From positions 1 to 23,278 of IMG/VR virus record IMGVR_UViG_3300034407_002564: DNA of 23,278 nt; one strand, 5' to 3'. Made by a program: the position numbers and the translations under genes. The DNA is from a virus. The notes beneath the pieces were generated by a model. The model worked only from the letters and a program-made list of their open reading frames with translations, had not been told where the DNA came from and ran no database searches. Within the stretch, counting starts at the first letter, position 1. Each line of letters begins with the position of its first letter. Positions 1 through 9,366 of this stretch are shown in pieces.

Positions 1-1
1 T

Positions 2-31
2 CCTTACGGTGCAAGACAACCGATGTCATAA
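2..31 (+). CDS. 3' end of an upstream gene (partial)
   Basis: Frame 2 reads PYGARQPMS and then a TAA stop at 29-31. The next gene's ATG starts two bases later, the tight spacing seen throughout this window. Only nine residues are visible, so no function can be given. An open frame in register with the next gene also runs to the left edge, so it is possible that gene starts further upstream and this fragment is spurious. Confidence 0.4.
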   Translation, partial: PYGARQPMS

Positions 32-33
32 TT

Positions 34-1935
34 ATGAATGTATATCAAAGACAAATGTTTGCAAATGGCGATGAAGTTGTAAATGTAGACAGACTCATCC
101 AATACTATACTGCTCAAGGATACAATCCAGTACAAGTAACAGAATTTGTAAAAGGTGAGTTTCCTGCAATTGAAACAGCAACTGTTTTGGATAAAATGCG
201 AGAATACAAAGAACTGTTTCCAGAAGATGCACAAAGGATGCCTCCAGCAGAAATTTCTCAAGAGGTACGAGCCGATTTAGAGCCAAACCAAATACAATAC
301 CAAGATGGAAGCAGACAAGATTTTAGTGTAGCTATAAATAGAATAAAAAATGACGATATAAGATTAGAAAATGTTTTTGCTTTATATAATACTCCTGGAG
401 TCAGTCTTGGAAGTAATGTAAAAAGTGCTGTAGAGGATTATATAAGAAGAAAACAACCAGAAATATTACAAACACGTGATGAATTTGGTAATCCTATACC
501 AATTCAAGATTTAAGAGGTAGAGGTATACAATCTTTAGATGAATACAGCGCAATTGATGCAATAAATGTGCCAACTTCATATCAATTTTTAGGTAGACAA
601 CTCCTTGGAGCAATCAAAGAAGGTGGAAGAGAAGGACTAGAGACGTTAGGTGATTTAGTTGGCGGTGAAGATGTAGGTGATCTTTTCAGAGGCGATTTTA
701 TGGATGGTGATCCAGACATGTTTATGCGAAGTGGTGGTAGAGATATAAACGCTGTAACAGAAATGGCTAAAGCTATGAACAATCCAGATCAAATCCGTAC
801 TAGAACTGGATTTATAGGTGACGCAGCCGTTGATACTATTTCTGATCTTTTTGGTTCTATAGATATGTCAACACCAAATTTAGATACTTTTGTAGATCAA
901 ACTAGAGAAAAAACTGGTTTAGATCCAATAGATAGAGATTTACAAAACATAAACGACGAACCTGTATCAAATGAAGCAAAAGATGCAGGACAGCCAGTAG
1001 TTAAAAATCAAGAAGTTCCTGTTACTGTAGTTGAAGAAAATAGCGGTGACGATGACGGTAAAGCCGATGAAAAAGTTGAAACTCCAGGAACAGGTGAAGC
1101 TGCAGAACCAGATATAACAGATGGTGAAGCAACTAAAAGAAACTTTGGCGAGTTTATACAAAGTCCTGACTTTATTCGATTTGCAAGAAACCTTGGTAAA
1201 GGTTTAGCAACTACTGGACAGATTGGACAAGGAATTGCATTAGGAGCTGCTGGGGCTGCTGAAGAGAAAGAAGCTGAAAGACAAGCAGAAAGGGAAGCAG
1301 AAATTGCAATGGCAACAAAGGAAGGAGGGTTTGATAGATTTCTCGCAGAACAAAGAGTAAAAAATACTGCACCTGATAAAATTGCAGAACAAACAACCAA
1401 ATTATCAGAAACTATCAATGATATTGAACAAGGTGAGATTAGTATGCAAATGTTCAATTCTGTAAAAGAAATAATGTCTGAATCGGAAATTACAGGATTG
1501 GGTGCGATAACTAATTCATTATTAGCGCAAGCAAAAGGATTTTTGCCTGGTGGTTCACAAGAACCAACTACCCCCAGAGAAAGAGCTATTGTAATTCTGG
1601 AACAAATTGCAAACGGTAACATTAAAACTATTACAGGTGAAAGTGGTAGAACAATATCTAATGTTGATAGACAGATTGCTGAAAAATTAGTTGGCAGTCT
1701 TAAAAATCCGCTTACAAGAGAGACAGAAGTGTTAGAAAGAATAGAAGCACAAATTAGAAGCGTAACCCAAAGAACTAACACAGCTAGAAATAAATATGAT
1801 GCAATAGGTTTGTACTTCACGTCAAACGGTTTGCCAATACCTCTTAGACCCAGAAGTTATGGTGTTCCAACAACAGAAGTTTCTGCTGCTAACCCATACC
1901 CCAACACTACATTCATAGATGCAACGAAAAAATGA
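34..1935 (+). CDS. Large putative virion (structural/internal) protein, 633 aa
   Basis: I see no enzymatic motif. The protein is acidic and mostly hydrophilic. A stretch at about residues 330-370 is rich in D, E and G and looks like a flexible linker. At about 390-415 there is a glycine/alanine helix-like segment (GKGLATTGQIGQGIALGAAG), followed by a charged E/A/R-rich coiled-coil-like stretch. Similar architecture occurs in large structural proteins of uncultured marine phages, but that is recall, not a search. The end overlaps the next gene by four bases (ATGA), so the two are translationally coupled and probably co-assembled. No strong Shine-Dalgarno precedes the ATG at 34, which sits two bases after an upstream stop, consistent with coupling. 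Tail, internal or capsid-associated location cannot be decided. Confidence 0.7.
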   Translation: MNVYQRQMFANGDEVVNVDRLIQYYTAQGYNPVQVTEFVKGEFPAIETATVLDKMREYKELFPEDAQRMPPAEISQEVRADLEPNQIQYQDGSRQDFSVAINRIKNDDIRLENVFALYNTPGVSLGSNVKSAVEDYIRRKQPEILQTRDEFGNPIPIQDLRGRGIQSLDEYSAIDAINVPTSYQFLGRQLLGAIKEGGREGLETLGDLVGGEDVGDLFRGDFMDGDPDMFMRSGGRDINAVTEMAKAMNNPDQIRTRTGFIGDAAVDTISDLFGSIDMSTPNLDTFVDQTREKTGLDPIDRDLQNINDEPVSNEAKDAGQPVVKNQEVPVTVVEENSGDDDGKADEKVETPGTGEAAEPDITDGEATKRNFGEFIQSPDFIRFARNLGKGLATTGQIGQGIALGAAGAAEEKEAERQAEREAEIAMATKEGGFDRFLAEQRVKNTAPDKIAEQTTKLSETINDIEQGEISMQMFNSVKEIMSESEITGLGAITNSLLAQAKGFLPGGSQEPTTPRERAIVILEQIANGNIKTITGESGRTISNVDRQIAEKLVGSLKNPLTRETEVLERIEAQIRSVTQRTNTARNKYDAIGLYFTSNGLPIPLRPRSYGVPTTEVSAANPYPNTTFIDATKK

Positions 1936-4900
1936 TTTACGATGTCAAAGTAAGACCAGATATAGTAATAAGAGTAGAGGCTAATAATGAAGATCAAGCT
2001 ACTCAGAAAGCGTTTGCCGAACTTGAAAAAACTGAAGGCTCTAAAGTTTACGATAAGGCATTTTTTGATTACGATACAGGCGTTAAAAGCACCAAGTTAC
2101 GTTCACTTTTGGGTATAGCTGAAGGTAGAGATCAAGCTGGCAGAGAGATAGAAAAAGAGGGTATTCTTACAACATACGCAGGCGATGAAGGTTTTACGTA
2201 TGACAGCAGAGGCAATCTTGCTATTACACCCGAAGGACAAAGAACACTCTCAGAAAAAAACCTATTTGATGAAAAATTATTCTCAGATAAAAATATTGTT
2301 ATTGATGAAAGAGGATTTTCATCTGGCGACTTTGCTGATTTTTCTGGTATTGCAGGCCCTGTATTTGGTGCAATAGCTGCGTTATCACCACACATGAGAG
2401 TAGCAAGATTTATAAAAACTCTTGTTGGTAATCAAAGATTTGCAAATATTTTAGCAAGTGGATTTGGTACTGCTGGCGGTAAAGCTGCAGAAGAAGCATA
2501 CGAATCTGCTAGTGACTTACAAAAACAATCGAAAGAAGAAATAGCAGACTTATTAACATCTGAATTTGTATTTGGTGCAGGTGCGCAAACTATAGGAGAG
2601 ATAGGAGGTGTTGGATATACTGCATTTTTTGGTAAAAAAGCAAACCCGAAGGACATTGCGAGTGCGCATGTTATGTCAAAAGGGTATGCGATGGATGATT
2701 ATCTACGTTTAGAGGAAAAAAAAGGCAGAGTATTAACAACCAAAGAAATTGATGCAGAATTTAAAAAAGGAAACATAGCTGACTTAGGCGAAAGAGCAGC
2801 TGCCAGTCTTTCTTATTTAGGAGCTGCTATACCTGGTAGAACACAAGCAATGGGTGAAGCTATTGCAGGTAGACAAGCAAGAGAAACAGGTTTTAAAAAA
2901 TATAATCAAGCGTTAGTCAGTAAATTAAGAGGGGACTTGGCTGATGCAGATGGTGCTTCCAAAGAGTTACAAAGACTCGTTGATTTAGATGCACCAGCCG
3001 CAGAAATAAAAATTGCAAAAGACAAATTGAAAGCTGCCGAAAGAAAAGCCAACAATCAACTAAGTAAAATGATAGACGATCTATCTGCACAGACAGGAGG
3101 TTTCGGGCCAATAATGCAAGCTAGTAGCAGATCCGACCTCGGCTTGAATGTGCAAAACACAATAAGAAAAGCATACAAAGACACAATGGAGCATCATCAA
3201 AAAATATACAAAGCTATTGACGATGATATGAGAGCCTTTCAAGGTGGCATAGTTCACGAAGAATATGTTACCAGGTTAGGAGCGAAACTGGACGAGGTAA
3301 AGAAATTTATAGATGATGAACTTGCTGATGAAAATGTACTTTTACAATACGCAGATGATTTAGGTGGACTGAATATTATAAAAGGTCTTTCAGAACAGAT
3401 AGGAAAAAAAGATGGCCCTTATAGTGGTGTTGTAAATCTTACTAAATTACGAAAAATAGAAGAAGCAATTAAAGGTGTGCAAGCTGCACAAAAATTAGGT
3501 AACGCAGGGTCTGCTGGACATTTTTTTGATGAAGTAAGGGACAAAATAACAAAAATCATTGATGAAGCAGATCAAACATTTATATATTCAGCAGAAGCTA
3601 TGGCTGGTAAATTTGGGCCACCTCCAAAAATACCATTTGCTGATGTATCTAAAGGATTGACAGCAGCAGATAGGGCAAAACTCGGCAACAAAAAGGAAGT
3701 TGCATCTTTAGTAGGAAGACTTAGAGCCGAACAACAATTATATCGAGAGGCAATAAAACCTTTTAATAACGCTAGAGTACAAAAAATAAAAACAGATAAC
3801 GAAAGACATGCAATAAATTCAAAAGATGTTTACGAGTATGTAATGAAAGCCAACAGAGGCGGTGACATGGAAGACATCATAAATGCGATGGCTAGAAGAG
3901 ATCCTGCAGTTGCGAATCAACTTAGAACAGATTTGACCAGAAGATTATTCAAAGATTCTCTTGATTCAGCAACAGACCCTGCTACTGGTATTGTTAATTT
4001 ACAAACTTATTCTAATAATATCTTAAAATATCAAGCAACTCTTGAGCCATTATTGGGTGCAAATTATTCTAAAATGGTTACTACACTACAAAACATGCGT
4101 AAGTTTGATCCAAAACTACAACAAAGAGATGTACTAAGATTAGTAAATGAAATAAGAACATCTAAAGATGCACAAGGTACAACTTTCGGTAAATTTTTAG
4201 ATTCTATCGAAGACAGAGCCGAAGCCAGTAACGCTAGATTGACTGTTGAAAAATCTCGATTGATGACAAATATAGAAAACTCAAATCCTGAAACAATAGT
4301 AGGTGCAATATTTAGACCACAAAGCGCAAGAGAAATAAATCAAGCAAAACAAATTTTATCGCCAGAGGCTTTTGCTGCGGTGAGAGAAGAGGCTCTTGAG
4401 AAAATGATTTACAAAGGTGTAAGACCTGGATCATCAGAAATATCAGAAATATTCAAACCTGGTGTTTTTCAGAGAGCTTTAGACTCGTATGGTGATGAAA
4501 CATTAGAGGCGATGTTTGGTAAAGAAATGTCAACTGCATTAAGGGGTTTAGCTAGAAGTTTACAAACTACAGTTGGAGCAACAGAAAAAGCAGGTGCTGG
4601 TACTATCGTCGCAGGTACGATAGCTGCGAACTTTTTTAACTTAAATGTGTTGCCACTTGCAGTTGGTTTGACTGTATATAAATCTTTCTTTAGTAGTCCA
4701 AAAGTGATAGCAGCACTTTCTAAATCAGACAAAGGTTCAATAATGACGGTTTTAAGTGCTGCCTCAAAAGCATTGAGAATCGCAGGTGTTACTGAATTAC
4801 GTGAAGGTACAGATGCAGGTATAGAAGCCATCAAAGAAGAAGGTGAAAGAACAGGTATTACGGATGCAGCAACTGAACAATTTAGGGATGTTGTTGACAT

Positions 4901-5105
4901 GCTTCCAACTCAAGCACCGTCATTAGATTTGAGATTGCCAGATGATGTTGCAACAGGTGGTACAGCAAGCGTTACACCAACAGCACCAGTAAGCAGGAGT
5001 CTTTTGGGTGGCTCTCCTGCAAACGAAGATATTGCAGCAAGACAGTTTGCGAGACAACAACCCAACATAGATGAAGAAATATCTAGGTTGATGAGATTAT
5101 CTTAG
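1932..5105 (+). CDS. Very large putative internal virion / DNA-ejection protein, 1057 aa
   Basis: The start codon overlaps the previous stop (ATGA). The protein is predominantly helical and charged. It has two glycine/alanine-rich hydrophobic stretches, near residues 137-153 (FSGIAGPVFGAIAALSP) and about 887-920 (TIVAGTIAANFF and following), which could insert in a membrane. A long helical, coiled-coil-prone centre carries many K/E/A runs. Great length, internal hydrophobic patches and position beside another structural gene fit internal or ejection proteins of podovirus-like phages. I see no lysozyme or transglycosylase active site, so the role is inferred from architecture. The stop codon TAG at 5103-5105 overlaps the stop codon of the opposite-strand gene, and no terminator lies between them. 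Confidence 0.65.
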   Translation: MIYDVKVRPDIVIRVEANNEDQATQKAFAELEKTEGSKVYDKAFFDYDTGVKSTKLRSLLGIAEGRDQAGREIEKEGILTTYAGDEGFTYDSRGNLAITPEGQRTLSEKNLFDEKLFSDKNIVIDERGFSSGDFADFSGIAGPVFGAIAALSPHMRVARFIKTLVGNQRFANILASGFGTAGGKAAEEAYESASDLQKQSKEEIADLLTSEFVFGAGAQTIGEIGGVGYTAFFGKKANPKDIASAHVMSKGYAMDDYLRLEEKKGRVLTTKEIDAEFKKGNIADLGERAAASLSYLGAAIPGRTQAMGEAIAGRQARETGFKKYNQALVSKLRGDLADADGASKELQRLVDLDAPAAEIKIAKDKLKAAERKANNQLSKMIDDLSAQTGGFGPIMQASSRSDLGLNVQNTIRKAYKDTMEHHQKIYKAIDDDMRAFQGGIVHEEYVTRLGAKLDEVKKFIDDELADENVLLQYADDLGGLNIIKGLSEQIGKKDGPYSGVVNLTKLRKIEEAIKGVQAAQKLGNAGSAGHFFDEVRDKITKIIDEADQTFIYSAEAMAGKFGPPPKIPFADVSKGLTAADRAKLGNKKEVASLVGRLRAEQQLYREAIKPFNNARVQKIKTDNERHAINSKDVYEYVMKANRGGDMEDIINAMARRDPAVANQLRTDLTRRLFKDSLDSATDPATGIVNLQTYSNNILKYQATLEPLLGANYSKMVTTLQNMRKFDPKLQQRDVLRLVNEIRTSKDAQGTTFGKFLDSIEDRAEASNARLTVEKSRLMTNIENSNPETIVGAIFRPQSAREINQAKQILSPEAFAAVREEALEKMIYKGVRPGSSEISEIFKPGVFQRALDSYGDETLEAMFGKEMSTALRGLARSLQTTVGATEKAGAGTIVAGTIAANFFNLNVLPLAVGLTVYKSFFSSPKVIAALSKSDKGSIMTVLSAASKALRIAGVTELREGTDAGIEAIKEEGERTGITDAATEQFRDVVDMLPTQAPSLDLRLPDDVATGGTASVTPTAPVSRSLLGGSPANEDIAARQFARQQPNIDEEISRLMRLS

Positions 5106-5575
5106 TTATAGTTAATTCCAAGTTCTTCTCTATCGAATCCTAACGGCTTATCTGACAAACAATCTAATTCGTCCCTGGAGAAGTGTATGTATGGCTCTGA
5201 GTCTTCGGGTAGTTGCGGTTCAGCAATCGTTCCGAATCTGACATCATATACTTTGTTTCTATCCCAAGTGTGTGAATACACGCTATCAGTCATAGCAAAT
5301 ACAATTACAAATGGATGATTGGTCGTTAAAGATAACGCACCGCCCATCCTGAGTTTGGATGCACTTAATAACAGCGTATCGTATCTATCGATACCGAAGC
5401 TGCGACACTTAACTTCAAGCCAGAATGATGACTGTTTACTTTCGCACCAATAGTCCAGTCCGTATGATACTGGTAATTTATTGCAACTGACTCCCCATAA
5501 TCCCTCTATAAAGCCAGCCACTCTCTCTTCTCTTTTCTGATCGTTGATTGTTTCCATCTTTGGTTTTGCGTTCAT
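5102..5575 (-). CDS. PD-(D/E)XK nuclease-like protein, 157 aa
   Basis: Residues 41-56 hold an Asp (D41 in GLDYW), then E54-V-K56 in FWLEVKCR, the spacing of a PD-(D/E)XK nuclease core. An upstream glutamate lies in the first helix (FIEGLWG). A later SASKL segment could supply the usual post-core lysine. Such single-domain enzymes in phages act as resolvase-, VRR-NUC- or restriction-like nucleases; the substrate is not readable. The start is firm: AGGAGG lies four bases before the ATG. It is the last gene of the leftward unit with the HTH regulator and prim-pol/helicase, and its stop overlaps the stop of the converging structural gene. That placement suggests a role in replication or repair. 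Confidence 0.65.
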   Translation of the reverse strand: MNAKPKMETINDQKREERVAGFIEGLWGVSCNKLPVSYGLDYWCESKQSSFWLEVKCRSFGIDRYDTLLLSASKLRMGGALSLTTNHPFVIVFAMTDSVYSHTWDRNKVYDVRFGTIAEPQLPEDSEPYIHFSRDELDCLSDKPLGFDREELGINYN

Positions 5576-5583
5576 TGTCCCTC

Positions 5584-7704
5584 CTAGTCTTCAAAGAAGT
5601 CAGGGTCAATTGCGACTATACGTTTCATTGGCCTACCTGTAGATTTTGTACGCACACTCTTTTCTTGTATCTCTCCTGCGTTCATTAATCTATTTATAAT
5701 CTCTTTGACCTCAAACGACTTCATTGATCTAAATATTTCTCTTCTATCAATATCCCTTCTACTGATACCTATTTCGCCTTGCGTTCTGATGAAACTCAAG
5801 ACTTGTTTTATTCTGCTTTCCATCTCAGAACCGGCCACTTTATCTTCACATGTATCAATCATTATCTGATCGTAATAATTGACATAATTAATAGCCCACT
5901 CTGTCATTTCACTTGATATGGTCTTAGCGTTTGGATTTTCTGCTAGTTGGCATATCAAAGCTAAACGCATGGCTTTTTCTTTTGTCCTGGATAAAAGAAC
6001 TTCTAATCCGTCTTTCTCTAGTTTGTCTTGTTGCTTAATTAAATCGTGAGCAAGTACATTCAATAAGTCTAACGAACTTTGGTCGAACTTCACGACTCTT
6101 TGTTTCATATCTAATTCTGAATTATTGATTGCCATCTGCTCCATTTCATTCATTGGTTGTCTTATTCGTCTTATCCATTCGCATACGTCGTAATCAGGTT
6201 CGCTGTAAGATACAAGTCTACCAACCGATCTAGGTAACTTTGATTCCACAACAATAAATCTATTCAAGAAACCATCTACAATACGACCAGTAGATAAAGC
6301 ACCATAAAAGTTACGTGGTACTGACATACCTATCAAAGTAATTGCAGGTTTGATTGTAGAGCGATCCATAGCCTCCTGTTGCTGTTTTGCGGTCAAAGTC
6401 ATCAAAGAGTAGTTGTCAGGTCTTAAAGTGCCGTGACAGCGACCCCAGGACTCCATAAGGACCTGTAGAGCGTCTTCTTTGTTTGAATTAGAAGCTTTTG
6501 CAATACTTTCTAATCTTTTACCGAATTCATCCATCACAGTTATATGTGTTGGTTTATGTCTAAGTAAACTATAAACAGCACCCGAACTGGTGTATCCATC
6601 ACCTGCCATAATGTCAGCGTGTCCTGATGCGTCTAATATTGATTCTATTGTAGTTTTTACGTTCTCTTTACCTTGTCCTGATTTTGCAATACACATAAAA
6701 AACAAAGATGAAAAGTTATTCATATCTGTTCTATATATACGACCAAGTGCGACAGAGCCAAAAGCCAATGCAGTTTGCATTGATAATGCAGGTTGCTGTA
6801 TGTGTGCGATTCTTTTTGAATACTCAAATACTTTTTTAAGAATACCTGGAGGATCATACAAGTCTTTCGGTTCTTTTATTGAGTATTGACTTTTCTTAAA
6901 TAATGGTGCTTGTTGGTTTTTTCTTTGATGGGTTTTGAGTATTGAATTTACGGTAGTTGATATTTCATTCTTTGATAATGGTGGTTTGTTTTGTAGATTC
7001 CATTGCTGAACAAAAAACTCAACCATTTCTATACTGACACCTTTAGCAATTAAGTTACCTGCCAATCTAGCTGCATTGTCATTACGACTGCCTTGAACCA
7101 CACCATCCATTGAAAATGGAGTAGATATTGGTTTGCCATTTATCTTTTCAGCACCTGTTATCTGTATCCAGTTCTCTTTTGTAAAGTCAGGTAAGTCGCT
7201 AGTGTTATGCCAATCCCACCCAGGGATGAATTTAGGTTCGTATATCGCACCAGTAGCATGTATGTTGTATGGTGCAATTATAAGACCGCCTGTACCTCTT
7301 ATATCAATTAACTTTGCAGGGTCAGACGTGTTGGTTCTTCTAGCTACATAAGTAGTATAGTTTTCTGGGTTATTATAGTAATAGTGCATACCCTTACCAG
7401 TAACAACCTTACATGGAGTGTTAGGTAAGTTTTCTTCTGCCCAATTGACAGCTTCTGGTGTGTCAGCATCTACAACGATAAATTTACCGCATATCAAAGC
7501 AACAACGAGATCGTCACGACCTTTAAACCATTTCGTTACTTGTTCTTCACTTGGAGGTTGCTCTTTAAATTGTTGCCAACCGCCTAATTCTTTTGGCGGT
7601 ACTTTGTTATGTCTCAATAAAGGTACAGGCTTATAGCCATGTTCCAGATAAGCGAGAGCAAGATCCAACGCAGTATCCTGCGCAGTTACCTCTATGTTAA
7701 GCAC
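5584..7704 (-). CDS. Bifunctional primase-polymerase / helicase, 706 aa
   Basis: The N-terminal prim-pol domain (about residues 10-160) shows the metal-binding pair D79-x-D81 in VVDADT, H107 in GKGMHYYY, and D134 with RGTGG. A PriCT-1-like helical domain follows at about 200-262 (RNDNAARLAGNLIAKG). From about 290 to 560 there is a P-loop ATPase with a Walker A variant (AKSGQGKEN, about 340-348) and a Walker B-like DEF at 392-394, as in phage helicases of the DUF3987 type. The C-terminal 70 residues look like a winged helix. The protein probably makes primers and unwinds the fork. It starts with GTG, sharing one base with the previous stop (TAGTG); no ATG precedes the conserved domain. It is the main evidence that the phage encodes its own replication initiation. 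Confidence 0.88.
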   Translation of the reverse strand: MLNIEVTAQDTALDLALAYLEHGYKPVPLLRHNKVPPKELGGWQQFKEQPPSEEQVTKWFKGRDDLVVALICGKFIVVDADTPEAVNWAEENLPNTPCKVVTGKGMHYYYNNPENYTTYVARRTNTSDPAKLIDIRGTGGLIIAPYNIHATGAIYEPKFIPGWDWHNTSDLPDFTKENWIQITGAEKINGKPISTPFSMDGVVQGSRNDNAARLAGNLIAKGVSIEMVEFFVQQWNLQNKPPLSKNEISTTVNSILKTHQRKNQQAPLFKKSQYSIKEPKDLYDPPGILKKVFEYSKRIAHIQQPALSMQTALAFGSVALGRIYRTDMNNFSSLFFMCIAKSGQGKENVKTTIESILDASGHADIMAGDGYTSSGAVYSLLRHKPTHITVMDEFGKRLESIAKASNSNKEDALQVLMESWGRCHGTLRPDNYSLMTLTAKQQQEAMDRSTIKPAITLIGMSVPRNFYGALSTGRIVDGFLNRFIVVESKLPRSVGRLVSYSEPDYDVCEWIRRIRQPMNEMEQMAINNSELDMKQRVVKFDQSSLDLLNVLAHDLIKQQDKLEKDGLEVLLSRTKEKAMRLALICQLAENPNAKTISSEMTEWAINYVNYYDQIMIDTCEDKVAGSEMESRIKQVLSFIRTQGEIGISRRDIDRREIFRSMKSFEVKEIINRLMNAGEIQEKSVRTKSTGRPMKRIVAIDPDFFED

Positions 7705-8042
7705 TAGCTTTCTTTCTTAGTTTCGTCTATTGGCCCGTAGATAGATTCAAAATCTAATTTACCGCCAGTATTCTTTATTATGATTTTTGCTTGCTTGATG
7801 GAGGGTTGTCTTCTGCCATACCTATATGCTTTTGCAGTTCCAGGAGTACATTCAAAAAGTTTTGCGGCTGCCTCCGTACCCATAAATTCTATGTATTGTC
7901 TCAACGTGTATCTTTGCACCTCTCTCTCCTTATATTCAGGTTCAAATCCCTCTTGGTAAAGGGTCTTGAGTATTTCAGTTGATAATTCTTTCTGCCTAAA
8001 ATAATAATTTGTAATCCATTGTTTGTTTTTTGTTTTGTTCAT
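7704..8042 (-). CDS. Helix-turn-helix DNA-binding protein (Cro/XRE-like), 112 aa
   Basis: Residues about 48-85 form a helix-turn-helix: QYIEFMGTEAAAKLFECTPG, then a recognition helix with TAKAYRYGRRQPS. The basic turn resembles Cro-like phage repressors, with K-Q-A-K-I-I closing the domain. The N-terminal 45 residues are charged and may dimerise or bind a partner. It is the first gene of the leftward replication unit and sits beside the divergent control region, which carries a 7-bp inverted repeat (8058-8088). The usual inference is a regulator of both divergent units, perhaps an autorepressor. Its stop overlaps the GTG of the primase. It could instead be a replication initiator that binds an origin in the same gap. 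Confidence 0.75.
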   Translation of the reverse strand: MNKTKNKQWITNYYFRQKELSTEILKTLYQEGFEPEYKEREVQRYTLRQYIEFMGTEAAAKLFECTPGTAKAYRYGRRQPSIKQAKIIIKNTGGKLDFESIYGPIDETKKES

Positions 8043-8057
8043 GCTACAATAAGTCCC

Positions 8058-8088
8058 AATTGAGTGAAAAACTAAGTGTAGCTCAATT
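8058..8088. promoter_or_regulatory. Inverted-repeat operator candidate in divergent control region
   Basis: AATTGAG (8058-8064) and its exact complement CTCAATT (8082-8088) flank a 17-base spacer, so half-site centres are 24 bp apart. They sit in the 83-bp gap between the divergent HTH gene and the ATPase gene, where the HTH product would be expected to bind. No convincing leftward -35/-10 pair could be chosen here; TATTGT on the minus strand (8051-8046) is the best -10 candidate. Confidence 0.4.
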
Positions 8089-8115
8089 TGTTATGAAATA
8101 AAAGTTAAACTTTAA

Positions 8116-8121
8116 TATAAT
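8116..8121 (+). promoter_or_regulatory. -10 box of the rightward recombination operon
   Basis: A perfect TATAAT lies five bases before an ATG at 8126. The best -35 is a weak TTATGA at 8091-8096 with a 19-bp spacer. Transcription would begin near 8128, inside the GGAGAAAG Shine-Dalgarno, so the functional start codon should be the second ATG at 8138. Confidence 0.55.
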
Positions 8122-8137
8122 TTTCATGGAGAAAGAT

Positions 8138-8854
8138 ATGAACGATAGTATATTATCACGTATAAAAACTCCAAACGAACTTGTGGAACAACAGGGTGCT
8201 AAATTGTTAATCTACGGTGAGTCTGGAGCAGGGAAAACGACTTCTCTCAAAACTGCACCTGGTAAAACCTTGGTTGTAAGTATGGAGAGTGGTTTATTAT
8301 CTATCAAAGATGCTGATAATTTGACAGCGATTGAAGTCAAAGAAGCATCAGAGATAGAAGAGATAGCACAAATGCTAGAAAATGGCACACTCGATTACGA
8401 CACAGTTTGTCTGGATAGTATTACCGAGATGTCAGAGATTTTGTTATCTCAAGAAAAAGCAAAATCAAAAGATCCACGCAGAGCATACGGAGAGGTAATC
8501 GAAGTAATGATTAAAACTATGCGTAGGTTTAGAGATTTGCCAATTCACGTTATATTCATCGCTAAACAAGCAAGGGAGCGTGATGAAGCTACTGGTATGT
8601 TTCACTATCAACCGATGATGGTGGGTGCTAAGTTGCCAACTCAAATACCTTACTTTTTTGATGAAGTGTTATGTTTAAGAACTTTTGATGATGAGAACGA
8701 AGAAGGCAAAAAAATTGTCAGTCGTTGGTTTCAAACAAGAGTTGGACAAAACTACACAGCAAAGGATCGGAGTGGGAAGTTAGAAGAGTTTGAAGCAACC
8801 AACTTATCCGATATTATTAATAAACTAGGATTTGCATCAGGGGGTGCAGTATGA
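8138..8854 (+). CDS. Sak4-like RecA-fold ATPase (AAA_24), 238 aa
   Basis: Walker A is GESGAGKT at about residues 27-34 and Walker B is YDTVCLDS at about 89-96. The later FIAKQARERD stretch fits the RecA-fold single-strand-annealing ATPases of the Sak4 group found in many phages. It likely binds ssDNA and promotes strand annealing or exchange in recombination-dependent replication. An ATG also exists at 8126, but GGAG at 8128-8131 gives ideal six-base spacing to the ATG at 8138, and the -10 box placement also favours 8138. The next gene overlaps by four bases (ATGA) and encodes a DUF669 protein, a known neighbour of Sak4 that probably binds ssDNA with it. Confidence 0.88.
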   Translation: MNDSILSRIKTPNELVEQQGAKLLIYGESGAGKTTSLKTAPGKTLVVSMESGLLSIKDADNLTAIEVKEASEIEEIAQMLENGTLDYDTVCLDSITEMSEILLSQEKAKSKDPRRAYGEVIEVMIKTMRRFRDLPIHVIFIAKQARERDEATGMFHYQPMMVGAKLPTQIPYFFDEVLCLRTFDDENEEGKKIVSRWFQTRVGQNYTAKDRSGKLEEFEATNLSDIINKLGFASGGAV

Positions 8855-9366
8855 ACGATTTTGAAGGATTAGATATAAGTATGGAAGAGGCAGATGGCGG
8901 TTCATTTATACCAGAGGGCGAATACCCTTGCATTATAAATGTATCTGAAAAGACGACATCGGCTGCAGGTAACGATTACCTAAAAGTAGAACTATCAGTA
9001 ACTGGTGAGAAATACTCTGGTTGGAGAGTAAGAAAGAACTTCAATCTTTGGTATCAACATGCAGATGCACAAAAACAAACCGAGATCAGAGGTTACGCTA
9101 ATAATGATTTTGCACGTTTGTTGAAAGCATGTGGAATGGATACACCGCCAAAAAGTGCTGTTGCGTTACAAGGTAAAGAAGTAATTTGCAAGTTAATAGT
9201 AAAAGAAGCGGAAGAGGGTTCGGAGTATGGGCCAAGTAATGAAGTACAGGCTTTCAGTAAAGCTGAAACGATGACTCCTCCAAAAGCATCTAATTTGCCA
9301 CCGAGTATGTCAAACGACAAAGAAGAGAAGGAAGATGATAAAGGGGCAAAACCACCTTCTTTATAA
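8851..9366 (+). CDS. DUF669 ssDNA-binding-like protein, 171 aa
   Basis: The protein matches the DUF669 pattern: an N-terminal FIPEGEYPCIINVSEKT strand pair, NDYLKVELSVTGEKYSGWRVRKNF, then an ALQGKEVICKLIVKEAEEG strand region, overall an OB-like beta layout over about residues 18-130. The last 35 residues are a low-complexity tail rich in K, E, D, P and S, as in proteins that use a flexible tail for protein contacts. It is translationally coupled to the Sak4-like ATPase and is best read as its ssDNA-binding partner. The tail ends in KPPSL and lacks the DDxIPF signature seen in the 136-aa protein at 11861-12271, so the window may hold two different ssDNA-binding systems. Confidence 0.8.
   Translation: MNDFEGLDISMEEADGGSFIPEGEYPCIINVSEKTTSAAGNDYLKVELSVTGEKYSGWRVRKNFNLWYQHADAQKQTEIRGYANNDFARLLKACGMDTPPKSAVALQGKEVICKLIVKEAEEGSEYGPSNEVQAFSKAETMTPPKASNLPPSMSNDKEEKEDDKGAKPPSL

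Noticed and set aside
1008-1820. 270-codon open frame on the minus strand within the first structural gene
   Set aside because: It is a hydrophobic, S/L/P-rich translation opposite a D/E/G/A-rich gene, with no ribosome site and no family resemblance. The opposite gene explains the frame.
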